A DNA stretch of 64,000 nucleotides from Siniperca chuatsi (GCF_020085105.1 NC_058062.1:4118945-4182944), one strand, 5' to 3'. Positions 45,209-61,385 are shown, counted from the first letter of the stretch. Program-made: numbers and translations. The notes: generated from the letters alone by a model not told the origin.

Positions 45209-47460
45209 CACTTGGTAGGAGGAATCTAGCCATTCGCTTGTGCTGGTCTAGGTTTTTCAATTTTGTTTTTTGACTTCATACTCTCTGCATTAAACATTTC
45301 ACTCTCGTACATGCTTCAACATGCAGCTACTCAGCGGCTCAGAAATGCTAAATGCTGAACTAAGAGAAATCAGCCTGTCCAAACATGTCTCTGACCGGAT
45401 CATCTGAGTATCTGACACGTGGCCCTGAGGCCAGAGAGAAGCATGATGATGACTTTTTTCACAAGGAGACGTCCAACCTGCACAGGCACTCTCTCTGACG
45501 TTGTTGGTTACATGAGCAGCTGCACATTTTTCATCCCCATCATCAGAGCTGTGGGTCTCAACCCAAAAACAAAGCTTAGCTCACGACGCGCTGACACAGA
45601 CACAAATGCAGACGATGGCAAACTCTGACATGAAAATGACCACTTTTTGAACATGGAAGCAGCCATCGTCCTATGAAGTCTTTGATGAAGGCACTTAGCT
45701 CATAAAAGTCAATGAAAGAGGAAATTGTTAGGTCAGTAACTTAATGTTCAATGGTCTTAAGCCCTTTGGGAAATATCAGTTTAAAAAGTAGCAAAAAGAA
45801 GACTTACACAAATCCCCTGGGCGCAGTAAGGTTTCCTGCCAGTCAGACACATGTAGGGAGTACAGGAGGGTTTTCCATAGAGAATTATTTCAGTGGTGGA
45901 AAGTACTGTGCTTAAGTACAATTTTGAGGTATTTCTGTTTATGTTACTTCTACTCCACTACATTTATTTTACAACTATGGTCACTAATTACTTTTCAGAT
46001 GAAGATTTTGCATAAAAAAATGTATAATAAGCTTATAAAATGCACTGCCCAAGATTTAACCAGGGTTAGGGTTAGCCGGTGGATCTCAAACAAACTTTTG
46101 GCTTGTGACCCCTTACAAACAAGCAGTTAGAGCCCCTTATCACGTTTTGAGTCTATAAGAGTTGTTCCACCAAGGAGACTTGTAAATACACAAATATTAC
46201 TTCTAAATAAACAAACAAACAGATAAATCGCCCAGGCCGATGTAGGCTATCCGGCGATATTAGCTTATTGCAGACATATCGGTATTGTTGTATGTGTCGG
46301 CCGTTAAGTAACAAGAAATTGCGATCAAGAAATACCAAACTAGGTTTGAGGTCATTTATAAACAGTCTCACCACTCAACAGTTTGTCCACCAAAGAGCAC
46401 TGACAAGTTGCTTTTTCATGCACCCTGCTGCCCTCAGACCCTCGATTTGGATAAGGAAAAACTCCCCAAACAAAACCGTTAACAGTAAAAAAAATCGGAA
46501 GTAACCTCGGGAAGAGCAGAGGAGGGATCCCTCTCCCCGGACGGACAGACAGGAAATAGATGTTGTGTGTACAGAACAGACCAACATAGTAAAATCACAG
46601 TATGGACGCTCAGGGTGACACAGTTATAGATAGATTGTGAACATATATGAAGAATATGGATCCGGGAGGACGTCGAGCAACTCCAGGTGCCGCCAAACAG
46701 ACCTGAGCCACACCGCCTCCTCTCCACCATGGAGACCTGGAGGAGGACAGACTGCACAAACACACCGCAGGCAAAACTCAAGCACAGCATTCACACAGAC
46801 AGGAGAAAACAGACAAACACACACAGAGGGAGAGAGACGAGAGGAGAGGCTGAATCTCCTGGAGGACGAAGATCCAGATCCAAAACATCTGGAATGAGGC
46901 ACCAACAGCCAGGCGAGAGAGAGGTCCAGCACAGAGAATAGAGACAAGGAGGACAAGATAGGGGGAGAGAGAGGTAGGCACACAGCTTGGACACAAACAA
47001 ACTGAGGGGACTGAAAAACAACAAAGATGTTACAGTTGGGAAGAAATTAAACATGCATGAGAGATCAAAATGCCATTGAAAATAATTTTGCAAAGGGCAG
47101 AAAGGTTATTTTATTAGTTGTAGTAAATACGTTTGAACAGCAGGGGGCGACAAACTCCACGTGGAGAGCAGAGCTGGAGGGAGCTGTCCTTTCAGCACCA
47201 CAGCCTCACACACACACAGACACACACACACATCATCTCTGTGCTAATACCGCACACTAGTTACATAGGAGTCGGTCATTTTTTTAAGAACATGATGAAT
47301 TCAACGAGTTCAGAAATTCAAACCATCAACATGACCAACATCAGACTCCAGCCTCATCCTCGTTGCTAACTGCCATTCATGGAGAATCCTGTAATCAGAG
47401 GATGACACCATAGCTGCCTTTAAAGCTGTGAGCTGCAGCCTGAAATCGCAGTTATTAATG
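45209..47460. other. Intergenic DNA upstream of cacng2, with a partial MITE
   Basis: Bases 45891-46025 are a 5' fragment of the same hAT-like element (cagtggtggaaagtactgtg). Bases 46640-47000 are purine-rich with overlapping open frames on both strands that look compositional. A short (CA)n lies at 47207-47232. No gene is recognised. Confidence 0.4.
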
Positions 47461-49854
<2,394 letters not shown>

Positions 49855-51723
49855 TAAAGCTGTCAGTGTCTTCCTGGCAGGCCACAACACACATGTCTAC
49901 TTTTCCCTTCCATGCCATGCAGTGTGAGGAAGCACCTCAGTGGCTCAGTTTCCCCACATGAAATGCACAGCTGAAGGGTGGTGAGATTATTAAATGGAGA
50001 GAAAAGAAGAAAAATCCTAATTCTGCTTCCACAATTTATGTTTACTGTTCTAACTTTCCTCTAGTTTTTGCTTTTTCCCCCAGTGAAATACTGGATCGTT
50101 TGACTTCTCACAAAGAAAAATCACCTTTCGGTTGAAGTGACAGATGCCAGTAGACACTGCTTCATTTTAAGGGGTCACAAGGGGAAAAAAACTTGGATAT
50201 GGATCATCAAGACTAAAACTCTCCACCTAAATCCAGACTAATATAGTTCTTTTTGGGTGTTGCTCCTGTGGGCAGGGTGAAGCAGGTTTCTGGTTGCAGC
50301 CTGAAGCTGTTGCATAAAAGCCTCCTACACCACTCTGGAACAGTTTCTCTAGTCAGACATTGGAGTTTAAATAATGAAATAATAACATATTCACGAGCTG
50401 TAGGGAGGAACCTTCATCATATATCAGTCTGATGTATTGGCAAACCAATACACTGGTCTAACCCTAATTAAGGGACGCTGCAGGGGTTCGGTCCAGTTAA
50501 AGAGGATGTGACGCTGGACAGGGTGTTTATTTTCATTATGAAGACCCGAAATTAAAGTCATGGCAGCAGAGATGCAGTCACTTCTGTCAGTGTGCCTGAC
50601 CTGTCTGACAACCTTGATGATGGCCAGGCTTAACGCTGCTCATCATGTAACCTTTGACCTGGCCGTGTTCGGTATACCCTCTGAGATGTCTCACAGCCTC
50701 ACGTCCTGAGCACAGGTTTGGAGACGACCTCCCGCGTCTGCCCCATCAGACGGAGGCGGCGTGTTTCCTGCCAGTGGAGGCATTGGGTGCTGACTCTGAG
50801 TGCGGCGCTGTAACCTTGTGAGGGCGTAGAGCATTACAAATCTGCTCATCTTCTTAGCTGTGGAATCCTGAAGGGCCGCGGTGTCCGACTCAATGCTCCT
50901 CTGGCTCCTGCGATAAGCAGCCAGACTCTGTGCACCTTCTGTTCAAAGCTTAATAACTGGTTTGAAGTAACAAGTCCAATTTAAAGTGGCTATAATCAAT
51001 ATTTTTACATTAACAATGTATCAAATGACAACGTGAAAACAATGTGAAAGGGTTCGCTCGTAGTGATGCGAGAATTATCACCTGAATCTGCTGCATCCCT
51101 CGGCTTTACCCGCTGAACACTACCTGCTCAGCAGCAAACAGCAGACAGACACAGTTAGAGACTAACTCTTCAACATAGTGGAGCATTTAGCAGCTAAAGA
51201 GACAGATATTTCCCTCAGGAGCTGGTGGAGACCAAACACAGAGCTAAAAGAGAGAGAGTATTGGACTGACATTCATCAGGTGACACAAACAAAACTCCTA
51301 ATGAATGATAATGTTGTTCCGTAACTGCTGGATGTGTAAATAAGCAACTGTTTGCAAACATTCACCATTCAACTTGGTTAGGTAAAGTTCATCATTTGGG
51401 TTAAAATGACCACTTCATTAAGGTCAGGGGACCTTCGTTGTCACGGTTAAAACATTAACCACTTTGACACAGTGGCCTCCTGTGTCAGAGTCTGCGACAG
51501 TCTCTACCTTTGAGTGGGACTTAGTATCAGACCTCAGTACTTTCTGATTACCGCATTGTGTCCTTGCCAGTATCTGTCCAGTACCAAGAGTTGGCTCTGA
51601 ATGCTTGGTCAGATTCTTAGTCTTGTTTACAGATTTGATCAATTTTTGTATTTATTCAGGCAAAGTTCTCAAATGTGAACAAGAACTTCAAAATTGTACT
51701 TCTGTACAGTAATTATTTACCAT

Positions 51724-51810
51724 TGGTGTGTGTGAATGGGTGAATGAGAGGTTAATTGTAATGTGCTTTGGATTAAAGCACTATATAAATGCAGGTCATT
51801 TACCGATTTG
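51724..51810 (+). repeat. SINE/LINE 3'-tail fragment
   Basis: tgtgtgtgaatgggtgaatg, gtgctttggattaaagcact and atataaatgcaggtcattta match the 3' end shared by many fish SINEs and L2-type LINEs. Only the tail is present. Confidence 0.7.
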
Positions 51811-53172
51811 TAAAATGGGGGGAAAGTGTTCTACCAAGCAGAGTAAGCAAAGTAAGTATCTATACTGAAATTCAAATATCCCATTGCCACCGCTATCGAA
51901 GAAGTTTCATTTGGTATCCACCTCGACTTCTGATCACAGTGTTTACACCTCAGCTGTTCCTGAGAAGCTGCTCAGGTGTCAACAACAGAAAACTGTGGTT
52001 TCACTGGTACGACTCCAGATGTGAGTGTGTTTGTAAGTTTGTGAAGGTGTCACAAAGTGTTTCTGGGAAAAGAGCTCAGGCAACCTTGCCTGAATAGATA
52101 AAAGAGATCACACTGAATGCCGATACAGTGCTCTGGTGTATTAACTGTTCCTACAAGGCCTACATTAATGCACATAGGATTAATCACAGCTGGAGCATAA
52201 TTGTGACAGTGGCTGGCCTTTATCCCTGCCAGGCCATTATTTAATTGGCAAACAAAACGGCAAAGAGTCGAGGCTAGATCAAAACATCACACTCTTGGCT
52301 TGGTGTGTGTGTATGTGTCGCTTTTGTATCGGCACAATGAGCCTCTCCCTTTGAATCCAAGATCAAAATGGCAGGAAATAAACCCAGATTTGTCATTTGT
52401 GATTCATGAATGATCCCCGACCCAGAAGAGGCAAGGAAGTGGAAAAAGGGGGCCAGTGCATTTACTTACCAGGGTCAGATTCATTTAAATTCTAATTCAA
52501 ATGACTTCCTGCTCAGGAAATTGGGTCTTTAAAAGCAAATACATTTAATTATAGGTAGTTTGCACATTTTAGACCAAAAATCGGGGGAAATAGAAAAATA
52601 GAAAAGTACAGAGCGGATGCAGCTGGAGAGAGGCACAGATAAGCAGGCTGCGTGCTGCAAACCCAGCCTTGTTTCAGCATAGATAATCAGGAGGAGTGAT
52701 ATCAAGTTTAACATTTCATATGTTAATTAGGCTTCAGTTTGCAGCTCAGCTCAATTAATTCAAAGTGCCGAGATGACTAGTATTCATCTTTCCCCCAGCT
52801 TTCCTCAAATGAAGTCTGGTGATCAGGCAGCGACTGAGGCTGCAAACGGTTGAAGTAGTCACTCCGTCCTTATCACAGCAGAGAACACAGACTGTGTTTG
52901 GCAGCGCAGGCCCACACATCCTGCTCACCGAGTGGACACAGGTGGGCGACGGTTTGTGTTTGTATAACCAGCTACTGGAGAGGAGAACCTGTGAAAAAGC
53001 AAAATGGGAATACCCACACTGGGTGCTTCAACACCTCGACCTCTGCTTCACTCACTGCTTGTCAGAGAAGCACAATAATCTCACTCCTGGAAAAAGAAAG
53101 GATTGTGTATCTGGTACAAAAGTGTAGGTTTGGTTTCAGAAGTGTGTGGGGGGCAAAATGAAGTCAAATATA

Positions 53173-53231
53173 CAGTGTGTGTGTGTATATATAAATAAAT
53201 ATATATATATATATATATATAGTATATATAT
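53173..53231. repeat. (TG)n-(TA)n compound microsatellite
   Basis: gtgtgtgtgtg is followed by tatataaataaatatatata and more (AT)n. Confidence 0.85.
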
Positions 53232-53439
53232 TAGAGCTGTCCCATCCCAAAGTCCGGGCATATTTGAATGCATCAGTATCGGCTAAAATAAAGCTGATCA
53301 AAATCTGATTCTTTCTTTACTGAACTCTGCTGTGTTTTGTCCACCTCAGCCTGCTAGTGTTGCAGCGCTGCTCTGCTTTACCACAGCTGGGCTCTACAGT
53401 GAAGCATTTGCTCCATATGTGAGTGAACATTAGAGTCTG

Positions 53440-54180
53440 TGATAGGGCGGAACAATATGCAAAAAAAATCATATTACGATTATTTTGACAGATATTGCAA
53501 TTGCGATATGAGTCACGGTTTTAGTTGGGATGGTAATTTTTGCATTTCATTTTCACTGAAAAAAATATAATAATGAAGCGACGCCTGCGAGCTAGTTCAG
53601 GCAGTCAACTCGAGCTGCACTGCATACACATGTGACATGCCTCACACTCCACAGTCATCTACCAAACACACCCTCTCAGTTTGGCAGTCTGTTTAAGCTG
53701 AAAAAAATGTCCCATCTCTCCCTCTGTTCAGTCACACCACTGCTGCCCTGCATCAGTATTGTTGCCCGTTCTTCATCCTCGCCACCATCCCAGCATCCGC
53801 CTTCAGGCTCTGACTGGGGGTTTAATATATTTGCTCCTCCCCAATATCTCTATGTAAACATATCTGCGGGGGTGAAGAGGTCGGAGCCTAGACACCAAAC
53901 TCTGATTATGCTCAACTGCTGTAATAAACATTTCAAACGTGAGTTGTCTGACTGAAATAATGATGATATGATTTTTGCTGGGGGTCTGTACCAAACAAGC
54001 CTTACGTCCGGAGAATATGATTTGTAGGCCGGGACATCTCTGTAGCACCACAATGCTTCATCTATAATGGTATGTTGTGACATATTTTACCTTTATCAAA
54101 AAATTGCAGCCCCTGCGATTTGGAAATTTCGCTTGGCCATATTGCGATTTCGATAATATTTGGATTAATTGTTCAGTCTG
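53440..54180. repeat. Probable non-autonomous element with GGGC-CAATAT-type ends
   Basis: Starts near gggcggaacaatatgc with tattgcaattgcgatatgag, and ends near gccatattgcgatttcgata. The terminal zones are loosely inverted and of the type seen in fish hAT-like MITEs. The inside is of unknown origin; an open frame of 107 codons (53632-53955) shows no similarity I recognise. Confidence 0.45.
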
Positions 54181-55044
54181 TGGATGTGAGAAATTATTTG
54201 GGCACACCTGTGATTGAGTTCAGATACAGAGGTAGACAAAATACACGGATTGGCTGAGCTACAATGCTAATAAGCATTAGCAAAGAGCAGTGTACAAATC
54301 GTTCAGGTAGCATTCTGTTCCCCTTCAGATCGTGTTTCCCTCCCGTTAGAATAGTGTTTCCAGTAGTGCCCCCTCCGCGGTTGGGGTTAGGGGTTAGGTT
54401 GGGGTCATGTTAAGCATCTCAAAAGACTACCGGTTGGGGTTAGTGATAGGTTCAGGGGAAACAGACTTCGACAAAACATCGGCACTGACCGTCACTTTCA
54501 GCCAGTCAAAATGACAAATGTGGCTGGCAGCAGGTCATGTCTGCGGCCGCTATGTGAAGTCCGTGAGTAACTTGGTGACAGGCTAATTAAATTAGCCAAA
54601 GATTAAACTTGGCTATCTGCAAGCCGGTGTCTGTACGCGTCAAAGGTAGTTTGTGAGGGAAGACCGCCACTCTGTAACACCACTGTACAATTTCGAGTGG
54701 ACAGAGTGTTTCTATAGTTCCAACAACTCCAACAGAGTGAGACGTCTGATCTGTAGCGGATCGTGTCACATCAGTTTCAGGAGTCGCATTCTCCCAGCTA
54801 ATCATTCGTTCGTATCATAGCAATAATTTAAGTTCATAAACTTAATAGTTTTGAACCATGACCTTCAATATTTGGATCAAGTAGCTTGTGAAATATAAGA
54901 TCTGTCAGTTTAAGTAGTCTGCAGCTGTTATATCAATGTGTCAGTTACATATTTAATCAACATTATCCTAGTATCAGGTATCAGATATTCAACATTAAAT
55001 TGAGATCAAGGCCAAAAATACTTGATCAGGACACCCCTAATACA

Positions 55045-55235
55045 CACCAGTGGGAGGATTTGCTGCCTTTCTCTGTTTTATGTCTTTGTAATCTGAATAT
55101 ATTCGGGCTTTGGACTGTTGGTCCACTAGACATTTCAAGATGTCGCCTTGGGCTCTGTGGAATTGTGATGGACAATTTGCACTATTTTCTAACATTTTAT
55201 AAACTAAATGATTAATCGATTCATTGAAAAAAAAT
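55045..55235 (+). repeat. Teleost 'TAATCGATTA' repeat fragment
   Basis: ggatttgctgcctttctctg, ggctttggactgttggtcca and aaatgattaatcgattcatt belong to the family also seen at 5680-5985. Confidence 0.7.
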
Positions 55236-56069
55236 GTTGATACAAATCCAAAGTTTAATATCTGAAAATATAATATTAATGTGTCACAACATTTAATTTG
55301 GTAACTTTTTGAGCTTCCCTACAGAAGTTTTAATGTCAGTCAAATGTCCACTTTTATGTGTTCTGTGTTGGTTTCCCTCCATGGGATATTGATCAAGACA
55401 CAGTGAACAGTTTGACTCCATGCTTTCAGCTGTTTCATTTTATCCGCTGCCAAAAGCCAGACGGCAGCTCGGACTTTTTCAGTCTTTGGAGGTAAAATCT
55501 GCGCCTCTTGATCTTCTGCTCTTGATGTTGCAAAGTATTTTGGAAGTGTGCAGTTCAGTCTTACAGTGTGGAAACAGCATTACAAGTTTAGTGATTGTGG
55601 TCCCACAAACACAGTGTGGGTGCAGAGACAGCTGTTGAGACATGAGCGGTGCACACGTAAACATGTGTGTTGCTGATGAATTGGGCCCCGGAGGCCGCCG
55701 CTCCTCCGTCCTATCTGGGACGTCTGTAAGAGCAGCCGCTGTGCCCCCCTGTGCTCTCAACCAGGTGTAGCGCTCTGCGTTTGCTGCTAATCTGAGGCAT
55801 TCATCTTCATTACAGCGCCGCCCTCAGGCTCCACAGTGGCTAGGAGGAGAGAGACAGAGTCAGGGAGGAGGTGTGGGAGACAAATGGGGGACCCTGTGAT
55901 GAAGGAGGGCCACAGTGGTGTCTGAAGTTTTATCTTTTATTACCTGTTGTATGAAGAGACGTGTCGGTTAAGGTTCATAATTCAATGTGCTTGTTCTCTT
56001 CCCTCGCAAATCACAGAGACCTAAACTACAATATGTGCAGTGCAATTTCCTGCAGTGCACATGATATTG

Positions 56070-56265
56070 ATTTTTAGGTCTGCGAGTAATGATTATTTTC
56101 ATTAATCTGCTGTTTACTTTTCGGATTATTTATTTCATCTATGAAATATCAGAAAATTGGGAGAAATGCCCATCACAGTTTCCTAAAGTCGGAGTCATTA
56201 ACTCTTCAAATTGCTTGTTTTGTCTGAACAACAGTCCAAAACCCAAATATATTAAGTTTATCTCA
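56070..56265 (-). repeat. Teleost 'TAATCGATTA' repeat fragment, reverse
   Basis: ttattttcattaatctgctg at the start and ctgaacaacagtccaaaacc near the end are the reverse complement of the same family. Confidence 0.6.
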
Positions 56266-56304
56266 CATTTGAGAAGATAGCACTAGGTCATTTTCGGCGT
56301 TTAT

Positions 56305-56665
56305 CCTCAAACAAGCCTACAGCTATGCTAGCAGCTCTGTGAAGCTGTTCTGTACAGCGGTGCTTTGAGCTAAATGCTAACATCACAATGCTGACAATGA
56401 CAATGCTAACATGTCGATGTTTTTGCAAGTATGTTTACCATATTCACCATCTTAGTCTAAATGCAAAGTAAAGCTGAGGCTGATGGGAATGTCATTCGTT
56501 TTTGGAGGTATTTGGTCATAAACCAAACAAAAATCTTGACCTGATGATGGCACTAGATGAATTCTTGAGGCATCACCAAAGTTATGACAATTCATCCCAA
56601 GCGGGACAGGAGCGTCTGTCCCAAATTTCATGGCAATCCATCCAATAGACAGTCCTTTACTGTCT
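56305..56665 (+). repeat. Teleost interspersed repeat
   Basis: agctatgctagcagctctgt, gctgaggctgatgggaatgt, tgacctgatgatggcactag and catggcaatccatccaatag mark the plus orientation of the repeat also found reversed at 4650-5060 and 7085-7440. Confidence 0.7.
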
Positions 56666-57247
56666 TTGCTATTGTTTATGCCTTACATATAGGCTTCTGT
56701 AAATCAAAATATGATTGTGAAAATATGATACGCTGTTGCTCATAAAGCCTTTTGCTCTGAGCGCAAGATAACAGTCGACGGGAACGTGGATGAACACAGC
56801 TGCGTTTTTATCATCTCAGAGCATTTTTAATCAACTAAACCGATGTTCGGGCACTAAGAGGACACTGTTGAGACAGATTTTAGTGATTCAGGATATCAAA
56901 CTCCAGTGGAAATTATGACCTCGAGAATGCTTATTCCATGTCAATGAAACACTTATTGTCTTCTTTCTCCTTTAGACTGTAGATGTAAATTTGAGTTGTA
57001 GCCATGGCAAGTCTTTGTTTTTACATGCATCATGCACTAAAGTCTTCTTCACCCAACAGAGATTATTTAGAAAAATGTGCTTTCCTTTTTTAGCTAAAAT
57101 GGCTACCACTTCGGTATGGCCTCCCACAGTTCCTGTCAATCACCACAGATCACAGTTCACACATCCTGCCTCATGATTTTATGTATAAGCACGTGGGAGT
57201 ATCAATGTAGTGTACATTCATGCATTTGAAAAAACGTGGGAGTATTT

Positions 57248-57334
57248 TGTGTGTGTGTGTGTGTGTGTGTGTGCATATACGTGCTTTTCTTTTAAACATA
57301 CATGTTTGAATGGTGATGTTTGTGAGTGTATTCT

Positions 57335-57380
<46 letters not shown>
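57248..57380. repeat. Two (TG)n microsatellites
   Basis: (TG)n at 57248-57274 and a longer interrupted run at 57335-57380. The Val/Cys-rich frame across them is an artefact. Confidence 0.9.
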
Positions 57381-57381
<1 letters not shown>

Positions 57382-58943
57382 AGCAGAGAGGCAGGATGAG
57401 AGGCAGGCCTGAGATAAATGCAGATAGCAGAGCAGAGCGGCAGAGAAGTGTGGGATTAGTCTCATAGTCCAATCAGATAAGGATTACCCAGCTGGAGTAT
57501 GCCCACCCAGGCTAATGTCCTGGCCCCAAAGTGGCATTACACTGTATTATGACACCGATCCACTGTGCATCCAGTTGCACGGGCCAGATTACAGTTAGTC
57601 ACAAGTTGAGAGGAGCGTGGATGGAAAGTGTATTCAGGGCCTCGCAGCCACTTGTTGAAGTAGAAACTGAGCCTTCTCTCCTCCGTCAGGATGGTGTCAC
57701 TACTCTGAGCTGCCGCTCCCCCTCAGCTGATAGCAGCTTGTGTAAAGTGCACTGCACTGTCACTCTGCCCTGCAGCTGGCGATGGATGGGATTCATTTTG
57801 CCCTCGTCTGCCTTTCATTGGAGCTCCTCTGAGACTGCAGACAGTCACTGCCGAACACAACTGTTTTATTGGTCTCCACCTTGCCCTCTCTATTGCCCAC
57901 TAAGGCCAAATTACAGGCCAGACATTACTGGATTAGGCTGAGGCCGGAGACAGTCTGAGAACAGTGCAGGACTCTGGCCTGGTCGTATTGCTGTTGCCAT
58001 TTGTTATAATTCTTCAGTTACAGCGATTTGCATCAACAGACTCTGGTACCCGGGTATCAGTGAAGAGTTCATTGATTGTGTTGGAGCACAGCCTCAGGTC
58101 TGTTTAGATTTGATACCAGTGCTGTTGGTGTAGCACTTTAGACAAAGATAGCATGTTACATTCCTATAAATAGTTCTGTATTTATGATTTAAACTGTTTT
58201 ATCATGTTGTTTTTCAGTATTATTTAAATTATTCTCCAACTGACCTTAGGGGCAGCCATTTTAAATTTGCATCACCTCTCCCCAGATTTCTTCTTATTAA
58301 ACAAAACCAAGAGTCTTAACATAAGACAGAAATATAAATATGTATCCTGGGTTGTTGAGCAAGGAAACACCCAAATGCATCCATCATTAGTATTAGCATT
58401 GGACGTGTATTAGCATTTTATTCCACCGACTGAACAGCAGGTTCTCATCACTTCAAATTAAAAAAACATTATATCCTGAATGAAACTTGAGAGGACAATG
58501 AAGGTTTAAAGTACACCCTTAGAGAGGAAGGAGAGACACCATTATGATTCCCCCCTTGTATATTAATAGTCATGTCTTCATGAAGCAGCATTTGTCCGTC
58601 CTGACAGAGTCGCTGAGATGAGATGGACAGTAGACGGGTGTGATGGCATGGTAATTGGTTTAGTGTATGATTAATGGCTCGGATGACTTTGGTCGATGGG
58701 AGAGGGGCTGTAAACTTCGGTGATACTCTCCCATAAATGCTGTCACCCCCCAAAAAAACCCTTCCACAGTCTAGAGAGTAAGAGCCACAGCTATAAATGA
58801 AAATAAAAATAAAAGAACAAGCACTGAAGATGGGACATGTGTCAAAGAGGAGCAGCGTTTCAGTTACTACATAATAATTATCCCCTCTGACCCCCGACAC
58901 ATCGTCATCATCACAGCCAGCAGTGCATGTGTGTACTTTGTTT

Positions 58944-58962
58944 TGTGTGTGTGTGTGTGTGT
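58944..58962. repeat. (TG)n microsatellite
   Basis: A short tgtgtg run in cacng2 intron 1. Confidence 0.85.
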
Positions 58963-59474
58963 TTGTGGCTCTAGCCTTGATTTACACGTGTTATTTTTAG
59001 CTGCAGTTGGTCCTGTTGGGTGGGGTCTATCTTTATCCTACATGACCAGAGAACAAATCAATACAAAACATACCCTGGGCCAGTCTTTGTGTAAGCATAC
59101 TGTGTGGCACCAGAACATGATAGGCAAGGACTGTTGACTGTCTGCTAGCGCGAGCATTTCCATTTGAAACAGGATTTTGGCACGGGACAAAATGCAGTTC
59201 AAATACGAACAGAAGCTTGAAGGAATACTATCATCAACATCATCTATCTATCTTGTTGGCTTGAAAAGTGGCTCTATTGCAACCAGTGTAAGCAAAGCAT
59301 AGTTGCGAGTGACAGATGAAAACAGCTTAGCAATAGCAAAGGCAGAAATATGACTGTCTGGAACATAAAAAGGATGAAGGTGGACAGAGATGTGAATAAT
59401 GCTGCAGAGTGGTTTGAAAAGTTTTACATTTAGGTAGCAAGCCACTTTTCAAGCTTACAGGCAGGCAATGTTTC

Positions 59475-59935
59475 ATAGGTAAAGGAATAGTTCAAAATTT
59501 ACTTTACTGCCACAGTTAGATGAGAAGATCCATACCACTCTTTTGTCTGTACGGATATGAAGATTCAGCCAGCAGCCGGTTAGCTTAGCTTAGCATAAAG
59601 ACTGGAAACAGGGGGAAGCTCACTAATTAACACGTTATATGGGACGGTGTAGTCCCTCATTCGTCCAGGAGTGTTCTATCGTAGAACACGACTACGACTG
59701 AAACCTTTTCTATGATAACACGTTATATGTAAAAACGACAGATTGTGGTATTCTCTGGGGGGGGTTTATGTACCCGACTACTTCTTGGCTGGGACCTGAA
59801 ACTTCCTGGGGTCAACGCTGGTTGCCTGGCAACCTCACGGTGACGACAAGACTGGTAGGCAGATTTTGTTACCTTCAGACAGAGCCAGACTAGCTGTTTC
59901 CCCCTGTTCAGTCTTTGCGCTAAGCTAACTAGTAA
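59475..59935. repeat. Teleost foldback-like repeat, second copy
   Basis: Same family as 37500-37962 (ggttagcttagcttagcata, actggaaaca, then agctgtttccccctgttcag and cgctaagctaac). It is interrupted by a 76-base insertion at 59641-59716. Confidence 0.75.
59641..59716. mobile_element. 76-bp hairpin insertion with 12-bp target duplication
   Basis: Bounded by aacacgttatat on both sides (59629-59640 and 59717-59728). The insert contains gtgttctatcgtagaacac, an 8-base perfect stem with a 3-base loop, and a weaker outer pair gtagtc / gactac. The host repeat copy at 37.5 kb has no such insert. I cannot name the element. Confidence 0.75.
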
Positions 59936-60094
59936 AATTCAAATGTTAGACGAGTGGAAAATATGATGTCATTATTGGCTGAAATCTTCACATATGACGA
60001 CGAGGGAACGAGGGATAAGATTAATTAGATTGTTATATACAAATGCAAGAAAAAGATTTGTTATTCTTATAGGCATACGGAGGTGAAATGATTT

Positions 60095-60260
60095 GTCTAT
60101 GACCGTAAACTGAATATCTTTGGGTTTTGAAGCAAAGCTCAGACAAAACAAGGCACCACCATGGGCTCTTATAGGCATTTCTGACTATTTTCTGAGATTT
60201 TATAGATTCCTTGATTAATTGAGAGAATAATCTGCAGGTCAATCAATACTGAAAACAATC
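60095..60260 (+). repeat. Teleost 'TAATCGATTA' repeat fragment
   Basis: aactgaatatctttgggttt, tgactattttctgagatttt and gattaattgagagaataatc, same family as 5680-5985. Confidence 0.65.
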
Positions 60261-61199
60261 AAAAATAAACCACATACAAGTTGACCAAGCTTTCCAAGCC
60301 ACTGCATTACTCACAGCTCAGAGGTCAAGAGCAGAAGTAGTGAAAATGTGTCGTTAACCAGTGTAATCAGACTCCACAACCATCGTCTTGTATTTGCTCT
60401 CAGCTACTGTTTATCAAACAAATGTTGTTCCCTTGAAAATGTAAAGTTTCCATGTTAAAGTGGCTTGAATAACCTCTCGATTTTCAGTGAGATTGCACTC
60501 TGATTACATAGAATTGATCCTCTTAAAATGAAAGTGTAATTACCAGCAGACCAATCTCTGATTCCATCGCAGCAGAGCTCCTCTCTGTTCCACTTCACCG
60601 GCCGTATCCTTAAGCTGTGGAAACATCCCAAAGAGACCCTGTAGTAAATGATAATTAACTGCAGATACAATCCATTCATTTTAAGGAGGTGCGATTCGCT
60701 CCTTTTTTTCCCTGCAATGGCACGGAGAAAGTACGACAATCTGCCTTTTGATTAATTGGTGGTGTCCGTGGTGCAGTTCATTTGCAATCTATTACACCGT
60801 ATTTGCTTTGTGTCAGAACGCAGCCCAAACACACTGCATCATCTCCGAGTCTGGGGGAAGGAACAGGAGCAGAGTTGGAGTCTGTCTGGTGGTTTGAATG
60901 TACGACCGCCAGCTGATAATGATACTAATGCTAATAATAATAATAACAGTAATGATTGTGTAATGGATATATCACAGCTGTAAGGATTACTTCTTTAACC
61001 CTGATTTATTCTCTCAGAGCTCGTCTGTGTGTAAAGGGTCAGTTCAACCAAATCAAAAGATATGTTTTTTCAGTTACTTCTAGTGCAGTTTTGATTGGGA
61101 ATATTTCTTCTGTAGTGGGACTTTTATCTGACAAAGAAACAGTTCCAATGAAAACTGTTACCAATGAGTAACATTGTTTCTGTAAAGACACACTGCTGT

Positions 61200-61385
61200 T
61201 GAGAACTGATTAGTTAGCAACTCTTTTTCCAACTGTTTTGTTAATCGATAGCTAATTTTAATCATCTTTTAAGCACAAATGCCAAACATTTGTTGGTTCC
61301 AGCTTCTCAAACATGAGAACCTGCTGCCTTTGAGCTCAAAGCTCTGGGAACTTGTGATGGGCATTTTATTTATCAAATGAAAACC
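61200..61385 (+). repeat. Teleost 'TAATCGATTA' repeat fragment
   Basis: aatgccaaacatttgttggt, tccagcttctcaaacatgag and tgggaacttgtgatgggcat are typical of the family. Confidence 0.65.

Noticed and set aside
46479-47093. Several overlapping 80-119 codon frames upstream of cacng2
   Set aside because: They overlap on both strands in a purine-biased region, show no family similarity and no splice logic.
57210-57472. Val/Cys-rich and Thr/His-rich frames on both strands
   Set aside because: They are translations of (TG)n/(CA)n microsatellites.
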